64,000 nucleotides of DNA from Aromatoleum toluvorans (GCF_012910905.1 NZ_WTVN01000001.1:248001-312000), one strand, 5' to 3'. Numbered from the stretch's first letter, positions 16,376-23,394 are shown. Program-made: numbers and translations. The notes: generated from the sequence alone by a model not told the origin.

Positions 16376-16909
16376 ATGAAACGCACCCTGATCCTTTCTC
16401 TCGCCCTGCTGATCGCCGCCCCCGTCGGGTCCGCAGAGCCCCCCGTCATGCCGGCAATCGTCATCCATGACGGAGGCGGCGTATCACTGGCCCCCTATTT
16501 GACGAATGACGAGGGGGACGCCCGCGAGATGCCCCCATCAAAGCAGCCCGTCGCGCCGCGGCAATCGCCCTCCATACCAGCTTTCCCGGTCGCCTCGGCG
16601 AAGGCCGGCCCCGGGCGACTGTTGCCGAACCCGATGCCGGCACGGCTACCGGGCGGACCAGGCGCCCCGTTCTTCGTCGTCGGCGACGACGCGCCGTCCC
16701 ACGCGTGGCTGCAGCGCAACGCCGAGCGACTGCAGGCACTCGGCGCCCGCGGCATCGTCGCCGCCGTGGCAACCGAGGCCGACTTCACGCGCCTGCGCGC
16801 GCTCGCCGGCGTGCACATGGTGCCGATGTCCGCCGACGCGCTCCTGGAGGCCGCCGGCATCCGCGTCTGGCCGGTGCTGATCGGTGCCGACGGTTCCATT
16901 TCCCAGTGA
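16376..16909 (+). CDS. ICE protein, TIGR03765 family
   Basis: A 177-residue exported protein with a signal peptide about residues 1-20 (PVGSAEPP), a proline-rich middle, then a conserved domain beginning APFFVVGDD and ending VWPVLIGADG. These are hallmarks of the TIGR03765 family. From memory, in the reference islands this gene lies just upstream of traD; here it is at the far end of the module after TIGR03756, so the order has been rearranged. Function unknown. Confidence 0.82.
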   Translation: MKRTLILSLALLIAAPVGSAEPPVMPAIVIHDGGGVSLAPYLTNDEGDAREMPPSKQPVAPRQSPSIPAFPVASAKAGPGRLLPNPMPARLPGGPGAPFFVVGDDAPSHAWLQRNAERLQALGARGIVAAVATEADFTRLRALAGVHMVPMSADALLEAAGIRVWPVLIGADGSISQ

Positions 16910-16920
16910 GGAGACTCGGC

Positions 16921-17475
16921 ATGCTGCCACCGAAACGGCTCCCGTACGCATCTGCGTTCGTCGCGATCCTCTACGTCGGCTTGGTTCACGCCGACGAGAA
17001 GTCCGCGGCGCTTGCCGCCGCGCTCTTCGAGAACGTGCCGGCCTCGGCCTTGCCCGCGCCGGATCGCGTCGCGATCGCGCACCTGACACCGCTGGCGCTC
17101 AATGGTAGCCAGGTCGTCAGCACCCTCCCCGGCTGTGACCGCGAGCCCATGGATCCCGAAGCACACGTGGAGGATCTGAACGGCGACCGGAAGCCCGAAG
17201 TGTTCGTTGTGGCCGGCAACACCTGCACTTCAGGCATGACCGGCATCAGCGTTTGGCTTTACGCCAGACAGCGCGATGGAACATGGATTCAGCTGATGGA
17301 CGTGATCGCGCCGGCGTACCGCGTCCTGCGGTCCACAAGCCACGGCTGGCGCGATCTCGCACTCGCCAGCCGGACTTCGTCGTGCATGGGGGTGTGGCGG
17401 CTGGGTGGCGACGGCCACTATCGTTACGCCCGATCCGAAGCCGCCGATGGCGGCCCGTGTCCAGACCGTCAGTAG
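16921..17475 (+). CDS. Exported protein of unknown function
   Basis: A 184-residue protein with a signal peptide about residues 1-24 (LVHADEKS). The motif DLNGDRKPEVFV (about 75-86) resembles the calcium-binding loop of FG-GAP/VCBS-type repeats. Four cysteines (GCDRE, NTCTS, SSCMG, GPCPD) may form periplasmic disulfides. GAGGAG lies 7 bases before the ATG. The gene sits between TIGR03765 and the muramidase-like gene in the same direction, so it probably belongs to the transfer operon. I do not recognise a family. Confidence 0.68.
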   Translation: MLPPKRLPYASAFVAILYVGLVHADEKSAALAAALFENVPASALPAPDRVAIAHLTPLALNGSQVVSTLPGCDREPMDPEAHVEDLNGDRKPEVFVVAGNTCTSGMTGISVWLYARQRDGTWIQLMDVIAPAYRVLRSTSHGWRDLALASRTSSCMGVWRLGGDGHYRYARSEAADGGPCPDRQ

Positions 17476-17484
17476 GAAACCGCC

Positions 17485-18426
17485 ATGACGAGATTCCGTC
17501 TTCGCCCCGGTGCCCGCTCCCTGTACCTGCTGCTCCTCGTTGCCGGACTGGCATGGGCCGGCATCACCTACGTCGATTTCCTACGGGCGCTCGGCGAACG
17601 CGAGAGCAGCATGAGGCCGGACGTGATCATCGGTTCTGGCTACGCCGGGCTGTTCCAGTTCGGCGAATCCGCGCTGAAGGACGTGGGCCTCTACACCGGC
17701 GATGCCACCCCGAAGAAAAACGACTGGAACGGCAGCTTCAGCGGCAAGTACGGCGTGACGTCGCTTGCGGAGTTCCTTGCGAACCCCGATGCGCAGGTCC
17801 AGGCGGTCACCGCCTACCACGCCCAGGCTTGGCGCACCCTCGCCAGCACCTACGGCGCGGAGAGTTACCTCGGCACGACGATCAATGGAATCGAGATTAC
17901 ACAGTCCGGGCTCGTCGCCGCGGCCCATCTGCTCGGCGCCGGAACGGTCGGAGCATGGCTCAAGTCGGGCGGGACGACGAACCCCGCCGACGGCAACGGC
18001 ACGAAGCTCACCTCTTACCTTTCAAAGTTCGCCGGCTACACGCTGAGTGCCACCGCCCCGACATATGCCGCGCTGCGCGCCGCCGATCCTACCGGTGGCA
18101 CCACGGGCGAGAGCTACGTCTACACCGATCCGCCGCTGAGGTCGTCCGGCGGCGGATCCGGCGCCGTCGCGCTGCTCACCCCCCATAACAGCCACGGCTT
18201 TACCTCCGCGGCGCAGGGCTTCCATGCCGCCACCGGCTACCAGATGGGCAAGGTGCGGGATCTCCTGGTTGGCCTCGCCGCAACTGTAGTGCTGACGTGG
18301 ATGGCCTACGTCGTGATCAGCAAGTGGCACGCACTCAGCAGCGGCGGCGAAACAATTCGTGAAATGACGTACGACATTCTTCGGGCTATGGTAGTGACAT
18401 CAATCGTCCTGCTCCTGATGGTCTAG
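17485..18426 (+). CDS. Muramidase-like protein with C-terminal two-span membrane module
   Basis: A 313-residue protein: an N-terminal hydrophobic signal or anchor (about residues 10-27), then a lysozyme/transglycosylase-like region starting LGERESSM with YAGLFQFGESAL (catalytic-Glu-plus-substrate-loop pattern). A Gly/Ser linker lies near 215-225. The last 75 residues read FHAATGYQ, then two hydrophobic spans separated by a polar loop, the same layout as the stand-alone TIGR03758 protein. It probably opens peptidoglycan for the channel (VirB1 role) while anchored in the membrane. The catalytic Glu assignment is by eye. Confidence 0.68.
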   Translation: MTRFRLRPGARSLYLLLLVAGLAWAGITYVDFLRALGERESSMRPDVIIGSGYAGLFQFGESALKDVGLYTGDATPKKNDWNGSFSGKYGVTSLAEFLANPDAQVQAVTAYHAQAWRTLASTYGAESYLGTTINGIEITQSGLVAAAHLLGAGTVGAWLKSGGTTNPADGNGTKLTSYLSKFAGYTLSATAPTYAALRAADPTGGTTGESYVYTDPPLRSSGGGSGAVALLTPHNSHGFTSAAQGFHAATGYQMGKVRDLLVGLAATVVLTWMAYVVISKWHALSSGGETIREMTYDILRAMVVTSIVLLLMV

Positions 18427-18445
18427 GACAGCTGGAGGATCACCG

Positions 18446-19081
18446 ATGAAACCCGTAATTTGCCTCGTTGCCGCATTCGCGGCGTGGGTGTCGCCCGTTT
18501 CGGCGGACGTGCTCGATGGCGTGATCTTCGGCGTGAAGTGCATGAGGGCGGACGATCCGCAGGCATGCGAGGACCGCTCGAAGCGCGAGGCCAATGAGGC
18601 GCGCGAACGGATGCGGCAACAGTCCGGTGCAACGGGAGTACAGACTCAAGGGCGTACCGCCCCTGCCGGCGGGGACAGTTTTGGAAAAAAGGTCTACCGG
18701 AACTGGGTGGAGAATGTCGTTTGTAAGGCGTTCGCGAAGCGATCGTCACGCGACGTGGATACGACCTACGCGCGCGCCATGAGCCGCTATAGCTTCTTGA
18801 CGCCGAACGAGGTCGAACGCCGGTCATTGGCAGGCGAAGCGAGCCTGCATATCGCGGGCTATCTGCATGAATCCACTCCCGGCGCACTGTATCGCCTGGA
18901 ACAGGTGGTGCATTCACCTGACGTGGCCAATGGGCAGCGCCAGTACAAGCTGATTCTGGAGCTTGCACGCGACGGCTCCGGTACGCGCGTAACCGGGCAG
19001 TATTGCGTGACCACCGACGATCCCGCCGGCTGGCAGGACTTGCCGCCCAAGGTGCTCTCGAGTCTCAACTCCACCTTCTGA
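18446..19081 (+). CDS. Exported protein of unknown function
   Basis: A 211-residue protein with a signal peptide about residues 1-20 (VSPVSADV). The mature part has an early pair of cysteines (VKCMRADDPQACED), a charged helical stretch and a C-terminal half with alternating strands (YKLILELARDG, VTGQYCVTTDD). GGAGG precedes the ATG by 7 bases. It follows the muramidase-like gene by 19 bases and is probably the last gene of the long transfer transcript. No family recognised. Confidence 0.65.
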   Translation: MKPVICLVAAFAAWVSPVSADVLDGVIFGVKCMRADDPQACEDRSKREANEARERMRQQSGATGVQTQGRTAPAGGDSFGKKVYRNWVENVVCKAFAKRSSRDVDTTYARAMSRYSFLTPNEVERRSLAGEASLHIAGYLHESTPGALYRLEQVVHSPDVANGQRQYKLILELARDGSGTRVTGQYCVTTDDPAGWQDLPPKVLSSLNSTF

Positions 19082-19099
19082 CCGGAGGAGCGTCCCGCC

Positions 19100-19312
19100 A
19101 TGCATGACGACGAACGTTCTTGCCCCCACTGTCGCGGCGCTTGTGAGACCCGAGTTCTGACGGACCGCGCCTGCCACAGTTGCGGCGGAAGCGGCCGCGA
19201 CAGAGGTTCGTCCCACGAGTACTGCCGAGCCTGCAACGGGCGGGGAATCGAATCGAGCTGGGAGTTCCAGCCGTGCACCGCCTGCAACGGCCATGGCTAT
19301 GTCCGCGCGTAA
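19100..19312 (+). CDS. DnaJ-type zinc-finger miniprotein
   Basis: A 70-residue protein made almost entirely of CxxC units: CPHC, CHSCGGSG, CRACNGRG and CTACNGHG. The last three match the CxxCxGxG repeats of the DnaJ central zinc domain, which binds two Zn ions and holds unfolded protein. No J domain or substrate-binding domain is attached. GGAGGAG precedes the ATG. Stand-alone forms of this repeat act as small chaperone or redox adaptors in other systems; here the role is unknown. Confidence 0.7.
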   Translation: MHDDERSCPHCRGACETRVLTDRACHSCGGSGRDRGSSHEYCRACNGRGIESSWEFQPCTACNGHGYVRA

Positions 19313-19541
19313 TGGCCTCACCGTCCGCCGGCGACGCTCAATGATGAGGCGCGAGTGCAGGTGCCCGGCCGACAAGCGTATTCCCGACTTGTCCACAGCG
19401 CCATCCCCAGTTTCTGTGGGCAATCGGTTTCGTGCTGCGCCGGCCGTGCGGCCAAGCCACGAAGGCACTACAGCGCAGGCGTTTGAAATTGCTCGAGATG
19501 GCGAGCACAGCCCTGGGTAACGAACCGAAGGGAGGCTGATC

Positions 19542-19811
19542 GTGCGTAATGAATGGCCGTCGAGTTGGGGCGCGGAACGGACTGCATTGTTCAACTTCTT
19601 CTCGATCCATGCGGTCGCCGCGGGTGACACCGTCGAGATCTATAAGGGGATAGCGAAAATTGCGGTCATTCCCATCGACATTGACTTCACCGTGCTGCGA
19701 AAAGCCCTTCCACTATTGATCGACAGCTACGAATTGGGGGCGAAGGCCGGGCGCGAGAGCTTGGCGACAGACTTCCGGGCCCTTCTTGGCGTGATTGGTC
19801 GCCGTGATTGA
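19542..19811 (+). CDS. Hypothetical protein
   Basis: An 89-residue product starting at GTG with GGGAGG seven bases upstream, which decides the start. The middle is hydrophobic and beta-like (TVEIYKGIAKIAVIPIDIDFTVL), followed by a helical end. No signal peptide, no recognised family. It lies in the accessory stretch between the transfer genes and the integrase. Confidence 0.5.
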   Translation: MRNEWPSSWGAERTALFNFFSIHAVAAGDTVEIYKGIAKIAVIPIDIDFTVLRKALPLLIDSYELGAKAGRESLATDFRALLGVIGRRD

Positions 19812-20131
19812 CGCCACCCCGCGGACCGGGCGCGAGGCTGGATCGCAGCCAATGTGTTAATTCTGGATACCGAAACGTCCCATCCAGAAAGAATTATGGA
19901 TGCCAATTAGGACTGAACTGTCGGGACTGGGCTATCGGCATTGCAGGTGCGTCAGAACCCGACTACGATATGAAAGCAGTTCAGCCGAAAGGCTGCCAGC
20001 GTCCGGTCAGCCCCTGAAACCGGAATAGCCTTCGGGCTCGGGGTCACGTTCGTCGGTTCATGTCATTCCCATGGGGAGCTGCTCCCCATCAGGGACACGG
20101 CTCTTCCCATTCTTCTGAGGAGATGCCGGTG
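19812..20131. other. Intergenic stretch with inverted repeats
   Basis: About 320 bases without a convincing gene. Visible structure: an 8-base inverted repeat TTCTGGAT (19861-19868) / ATCCAGAA (19882-19889), and a hairpin CAGCC-GAAA-GGCTG (19982-19995). A second hairpin AGCC-TTCG-GGCT is at 20027-20038. The two tetraloop hairpins (GNRA and UUCG types) are typical of structured RNA. The local base composition is more AT-rich than the flanking ICE genes. No T-run follows either hairpin, so they are not ordinary terminators. Confidence 0.5.
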
Positions 20132-20719
20132 ATGCCCTTCTATTCTTCCCCTACTTCCCTTGCTGATGCCGCACTGCTTGAGCGCTTCTTCGGCCCGGAG
20201 GCCGAGGACGTCTGGGAGAGCTGCAGCGGATCGTGGACCCAGGTCGTTGGGCTTGCCCGCGAACCCCACACGCCCGCTTGGGATGCCTTGGCGTGTTCGC
20301 TCGAGATCCTGAAACGCAGCTTCGCCGAGGATCTGGCCACGCGCGATGTGCTCGACTCCCCGGCGGTCGTCAGACAGTTCCTCCGCACGTTTTTCGCAGG
20401 ACGCCCCTACGAGGTCTTCGTGGTCCTGTATCTCAATGCCCGCAATCATCTCATTCGCGCCGAGGAGGCGTTTCGCGGCACCTTGACGCAAACGAGTGTC
20501 TATCCGCGCGAGATTGTGCGGCGAGCGATCGAGCTCCATGCTGCAGCAGTGATCTTTTCGCACCAGCATCCGTCTGGAGCGTGCGAGCCCTCCACCGCCG
20601 ACGAGGCCCTCACACGGACCCTCAAGTCCGCACTGGCCTTGGTTGACGTGAGTGTGCTGGACCATTTTGTCGTCGCGGGTAACGCGACCGTTTCCTTTGC
20701 CGAGTCGGGCCGGCTGTAG
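20132..20719 (+). CDS. RadC-like JAB/JAMM domain protein
   Basis: A 195-residue protein. The zinc-hydrolase motif SHQHPSGACEPSTAD (near residues 142-156) gives the full HxHPSGx4SxxD JAMM signature of RadC-family proteins. Mobile-element RadC proteins are common beside conjugation modules; their role (DNA processing or anti-restriction) is unresolved. The start is chosen from GAGGAG at 20117-20122, nine bases before ATG 20132; an in-frame ATG at 20123 is too close to that site, and one at 20060 has no ribosome site. Confidence 0.85.
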   Translation: MPFYSSPTSLADAALLERFFGPEAEDVWESCSGSWTQVVGLAREPHTPAWDALACSLEILKRSFAEDLATRDVLDSPAVVRQFLRTFFAGRPYEVFVVLYLNARNHLIRAEEAFRGTLTQTSVYPREIVRRAIELHAAAVIFSHQHPSGACEPSTADEALTRTLKSALALVDVSVLDHFVVAGNATVSFAESGRL

Positions 20720-21134
20720 CACGTGGCGCTCGCCCATCGGCATTCGTATCAATCGGCCGGCGGCCGGCCTCCCTTCCGACCCACTGCGGCCCAGACGCCT
20801 CGTGCGTGTGGCCGCTTTTCTCAGGATCCTCAGGCCTTGAGAAAAGCGGCTACGCCGCCCACCCCCGGGGAACGTGTCTGCCCATTGCCGACGCTTGTCA
20901 GGCTGCCGTCAAAGCGATAAATTCAACGTGCCGGCCAAAGGGCACACTGCCGCATCCAAAGACGCGCGGATCCCTCGCTCGCTCCCCACTCGCTTTCGCA
21001 TCACTTCCTTGCTTGTCACGCTGCGCTACGCGCTGCGCCGACCTCTGTCCTGAATCCCCACGCGTCGCCAAGCCATGAGTACCTCATGGCCATCGGCAGG
21101 CCGAGCCCGGAAACACGAACGCAAGGAGAAGCAG
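20720..21134. other. Non-coding stretch with a 13-bp perfect hairpin
   Basis: About 415 bases between the RadC-like and HD-domain genes. Short frames exist, but none has a ribosome site or protein-like sequence. The stretch contains a GC-rich near-palindrome around 20754-20768 and the perfect inverted repeat listed at 20811-20850. Confidence 0.5.
20811..20850. repeat. Perfect 13-bp inverted repeat (hairpin)
   Basis: GCCGCTTTTCTCA at 20811-20823 is the exact reverse complement of TGAGAAAAGCGGC at 20838-20850, with a 14-base loop containing GGATCC and two TCAGG copies. No T-run follows on either strand, so it is not a classical terminator. It could be an RNA element, a binding site or a recombination relic. 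Confidence 0.7.
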
Positions 21135-21719
21135 ATGAAGCAGGATTTCCCCGAATCACAGGGAAGGCGCCGAGTTAAAGCACGCGCTGCGCACTCGTTC
21201 AGGTCAGACCCGTGTTCCGAGTGCACCGGATCAGCCTCCCACCTCGTACGAATCGAGGACATCGCGCACGCCCTGGCAAGCACCTGCTGCTTCGCCGGCC
21301 AAACGAAGATCTTCTATTCGATTGCGCAGCACGACTACCTCGTCAGCATGATCGTACCGCCGCAAGATGCGCTCGCGGCGTTGTTGCTCAACGCTGGGGA
21401 GGCACTCAAGCAGTCACTCCCGGAAAGCCTCGAGACCGAGGGCTATGTGCCCAATGACGTTCTGACGAGGCTCGGCGTACCTACCCACCTCGCGCCAACT
21501 GTCGAGCATGCCGATCTCGTTCTGCGGGCGACCGAATTCCGCGATCTCGGCCGGCCATACGATAACGCGCTGATTGACATTGATGAGGTCAGGCCGCTGG
21601 TGCTAAAGATCCAGCCGCTGCCACCGATTGTGGCGAAACATCTCTTCCTCGACCGCTACTATGAGCTCCGCCCAAAGGAGGATCCGAGGCGGCTCCCTAT
21701 CACGGAGGGAGCATCATGA
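21135..21719 (+). CDS. HD-domain phosphohydrolase-like protein lacking the HD pair
   Basis: A 194-residue protein resembling the YfbR-like/HD phosphohydrolases found on mobile elements: IEDIAHALA, GQTKIFYSIAQHDYLVS and the following helix align by eye with that family. Where active members read LLHDAAEAY, this one reads LLLNAGEAL (about residues 83-91), so His and Asp of the HD metal pair are replaced by Leu and Asn. Catalytic activity is therefore doubtful. AAGGAG six bases before ATG 21135 decides the start over an upstream in-frame ATG. The stop overlaps the next ATG by four bases. Confidence 0.72.
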   Translation: MKQDFPESQGRRRVKARAAHSFRSDPCSECTGSASHLVRIEDIAHALASTCCFAGQTKIFYSIAQHDYLVSMIVPPQDALAALLLNAGEALKQSLPESLETEGYVPNDVLTRLGVPTHLAPTVEHADLVLRATEFRDLGRPYDNALIDIDEVRPLVLKIQPLPPIVAKHLFLDRYYELRPKEDPRRLPITEGAS

Positions 21720-22037
21720 AACAGGATGCCTTCGCTGTCGCGCCGGACATTGTACGTCAGACGCGGCCCTTCCTGGCACCCTGCAGTATCGCGGGCGGCA
21801 CTAAGGACTCCACCGTGGCCGTCCCGCGCCAGCAGCCTACTCGGGAAGCAGGGCTCTGTCGGCGAAGCCGATGTCTGCGGATTTTCTCCTCGAGACTTCG
21901 ACCGCCCCATCAACACCACGGGTAGCCAGATCAACAGCGCTCCACTCCATACTCCGCCGCGGACGCTACCGAGCGGTAAGATCGTGCCGGAGAACGCGGC
22001 CGAGGCGAAGCTGCTGCCATCGCCGAAAGAGGCATGA
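21716..22037 (+). pseudogene. Small unknown gene, probably frameshifted
   Basis: ATG 21716 has an excellent ribosome site (GGAGGGAG) and overlaps the previous stop (ATGA). Its frame gives 69 residues beginning MKQDAFAVAPD, but the second half degrades into Arg/His-rich sequence and stops at 21925. The +1 frame then reads protein-like sequence (GEADVCGFSPRDFDRPINTTG, and further) up to a stop at 22037, one base before the next gene. A one-base change near 21841-21870, where there are GGG runs, would join the two. This is inference; the intact product would be about 106 residues of unknown function. Confidence 0.45.
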
Positions 22038-22038
22038 C

Positions 22039-22248
22039 ATGTTCCTGAGTAAGGACGAACTCCGCGACCTCACTGGCTACCAGAAGCCCTCGTTGCAAAA
22101 GCGTTGGCTCACGGATCGTGCCTGGCCGTACGAGGAAGACGCCGCTGGATACCCGAAAGTGCTGCGCTCGATCGTCGAGAAGCGCATGGGCGGCTCGACT
22201 GAAGCTGCCCGGCGCAGGCAAGGCCCCGATCTCGGAGCTATCCTGTGA
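22039..22248 (+). CDS. DUF4224 protein, putative excisionase
   Basis: A 69-residue protein with the DUF4224 pattern: FLSKDELRDLTGYQKPSLQ at the N-terminus and WLTDRAWPYEEDAAGYPKV after it. This looks like a small winged helix-turn-helix. DUF4224 genes typically sit immediately upstream of tyrosine integrases in phages and islands and are thought to serve as recombination directionality factors. The stop overlaps the integrase start (TGATG), so integrase and this protein are made together. ATG 22039 follows AGAGG. Confidence 0.8.
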   Translation: MFLSKDELRDLTGYQKPSLQKRWLTDRAWPYEEDAAGYPKVLRSIVEKRMGGSTEAARRRQGPDLGAIL

Positions 22249-23243
22249 TGATGGGACGTCCGCGAAAAAATTGCATGAACCTCCCGCCTCGCATGTACCT
22301 CAAGGGGCGGTCGTATTGGTATGCAGCGAACGGAGGATGGATCAATCTCGGGCGCGACCTCTCCATCGCTCGGACGAAATGGGCTGAGCTGGAGAACACG
22401 AACGCCCCTGCCGAGACGATGTCTGGCGTCATCGGCCGCTACCTGCGAGAGGTGGTACCCGAAAAAGCCGCGAGCACCCAGGCCGGCAACAAACTGGAAT
22501 CGGCGACGCTGACGAAGGTGTTCGGCCTAATGAAGCCGGCCGACATCACCGCGGCTGATGTGTGGAACTTCATGCAGGCCCGCGCGAAGACGTCGAAAGT
22601 CCGCGCCAACCGCGAGCGATCCCTGCTACAGGACATCATGCGCCACGCGATCATGTGGGGTCACTGCAAGGACAACCCGGTGCGCGAGGTGAAGCCGTTC
22701 AAGGAAACGCCTCGCACGCGCTACGTCACCGATGCCGAGTTCGATGCGGTGAAGAAGATCGCCCCTCCGCTCGTTGCCGCACTGATGGACCTTGCTCGCC
22801 TCACCGGTCAGCGCCGCGGTGATCTACTATCCCTGCGCCGCGATGCGATCACGGACGAAGGGCTGATGATCAGTCAGGGAAAGACGGCTCGCAGTCGGCT
22901 CGTACAGATCTGCATCGCGTGGACGCCCGCATTGCGCGAGGCGGTGAACGCGCTGAAAGAACTGAAGCGCCCGATTGCCAGCACGTCGCTGGTGACCAGA
23001 AGGGACGGATCACCGATGACGATGGAAGGCTGGAAAACTGCATGGCAACGCACGATGGATAAGGCGATCGCCGAAGGCGTGATCACCGCGCGATTCCACT
23101 TCCACGATTTGCGCGCGAAGACAATCACCGAAATGAAGGAAGGCGGCCGGGACGCCAGGGCGCTTTCAGGCCACGCGTCCGATGCAATGATCGAAAAGGT
23201 CTATGACCGGCGCAGGGTAAAGAAAGCGACTCCGCTGGAATAA
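22248..23243 (+). CDS. int: Tyrosine-family site-specific integrase
   Basis: A 331-residue recombinase. The catalytic set is complete: Arg in TGQRRGD (about residue 188), Lys in QGKTAR (about 212), HDLR (about 284-287), His in SGHAS (about 308) and the nucleophile Tyr in VYDRRR (about 318). The N-terminal part carries a core-binding SAM-like domain. It points toward the tRNA-His gene, ending 75 bases from its 3' end; this xis-int-att arrangement is common in phage-like modules. It integrates and excises the ICE. Start: ATG 22248 overlapping the previous stop; ATG 22251 is also possible. Confidence 0.92.
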   Translation: MMGRPRKNCMNLPPRMYLKGRSYWYAANGGWINLGRDLSIARTKWAELENTNAPAETMSGVIGRYLREVVPEKAASTQAGNKLESATLTKVFGLMKPADITAADVWNFMQARAKTSKVRANRERSLLQDIMRHAIMWGHCKDNPVREVKPFKETPRTRYVTDAEFDAVKKIAPPLVAALMDLARLTGQRRGDLLSLRRDAITDEGLMISQGKTARSRLVQICIAWTPALREAVNALKELKRPIASTSLVTRRDGSPMTMEGWKTAWQRTMDKAIAEGVITARFHFHDLRAKTITEMKEGGRDARALSGHASDAMIEKVYDRRRVKKATPLE

Positions 23244-23283
23244 ATCGGTGCGGAGTTTTGAAAAAAAGCCAGAGTATTGAAAA

Positions 23284-23303
23284 CGGCACCCCGAAGGGTG
23301 CCG
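23284..23303 (-). terminator. Hairpin downstream of the tRNA cluster
   Basis: CGGCACCC (23284-23291), loop CGAA, GGGTGCCG (23296-23303): an 8-bp perfect stem. On the minus strand it is followed by TTTTC, so it serves the tRNA transcript; on the + strand it may also end the integrase message. It lies between the integrase stop and the tRNA 3' end, inside the presumed element end. Confidence 0.7.
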
Positions 23304-23317
23304 TATCTCTTTGATTT

Positions 23318-23394
23318 TGGGGCGACATACCGGGATCGAACCGGTGACAACTGGAGCCACAATCCAGTGCTCTACCGACTGAGCTAATGCCGCC
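23318..23394 (-). tRNA. tRNA-His (anticodon GTG)
   Basis: The minus strand folds into a cloverleaf with an 8-bp acceptor stem that includes the extra G at -1 opposite C73, the hallmark of tRNA-His. The anticodon loop reads TTGTGGC and the CCA end is encoded. The 3' end faces the integrase gene and is the likely attachment site of the ICE. Confidence 0.95.

Larger units (their letters stand above)
1..23318. mobile_element. Integrative and conjugative element, right-hand part
   Basis: A continuous + strand series of ICE-type conjugation genes (TraD, RAQPRD protein, TIGR03745/46/47/49/50/51/52/55/56/57/58/65-like proteins, VirB4/TraC-like ATPase, TraG-N) runs from the left edge. After a stretch of small accessory genes it ends in a DUF4224 gene and a tyrosine integrase whose stop lies 75 bases from the 3' end of tRNA-His. 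The gene set matches the genomic-island type secretion system called MPF_G. The left end, relaxase and replication or partition genes are outside the window. The right boundary at the tRNA 3' end is inferred from integrase placement; no second copy of the tRNA end is present in the window to confirm it. Confidence 0.85.

Noticed and set aside
19293-19520. Small + strand frame overlapping the zinc-finger miniprotein
   Set aside because: No ribosome site, Arg-rich non-protein-like sequence, overlaps a better-supported gene.
19808-20017. A 69-residue frame in the structured gap
   Set aside because: No ribosome site and it spans the inverted repeats; sequence does not look like protein.
20723-21078. 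Two short overlapping frames in the gap before the HD-domain gene
   Set aside because: No ribosome sites, biased composition, and they cross the perfect hairpin; treated as non-coding.
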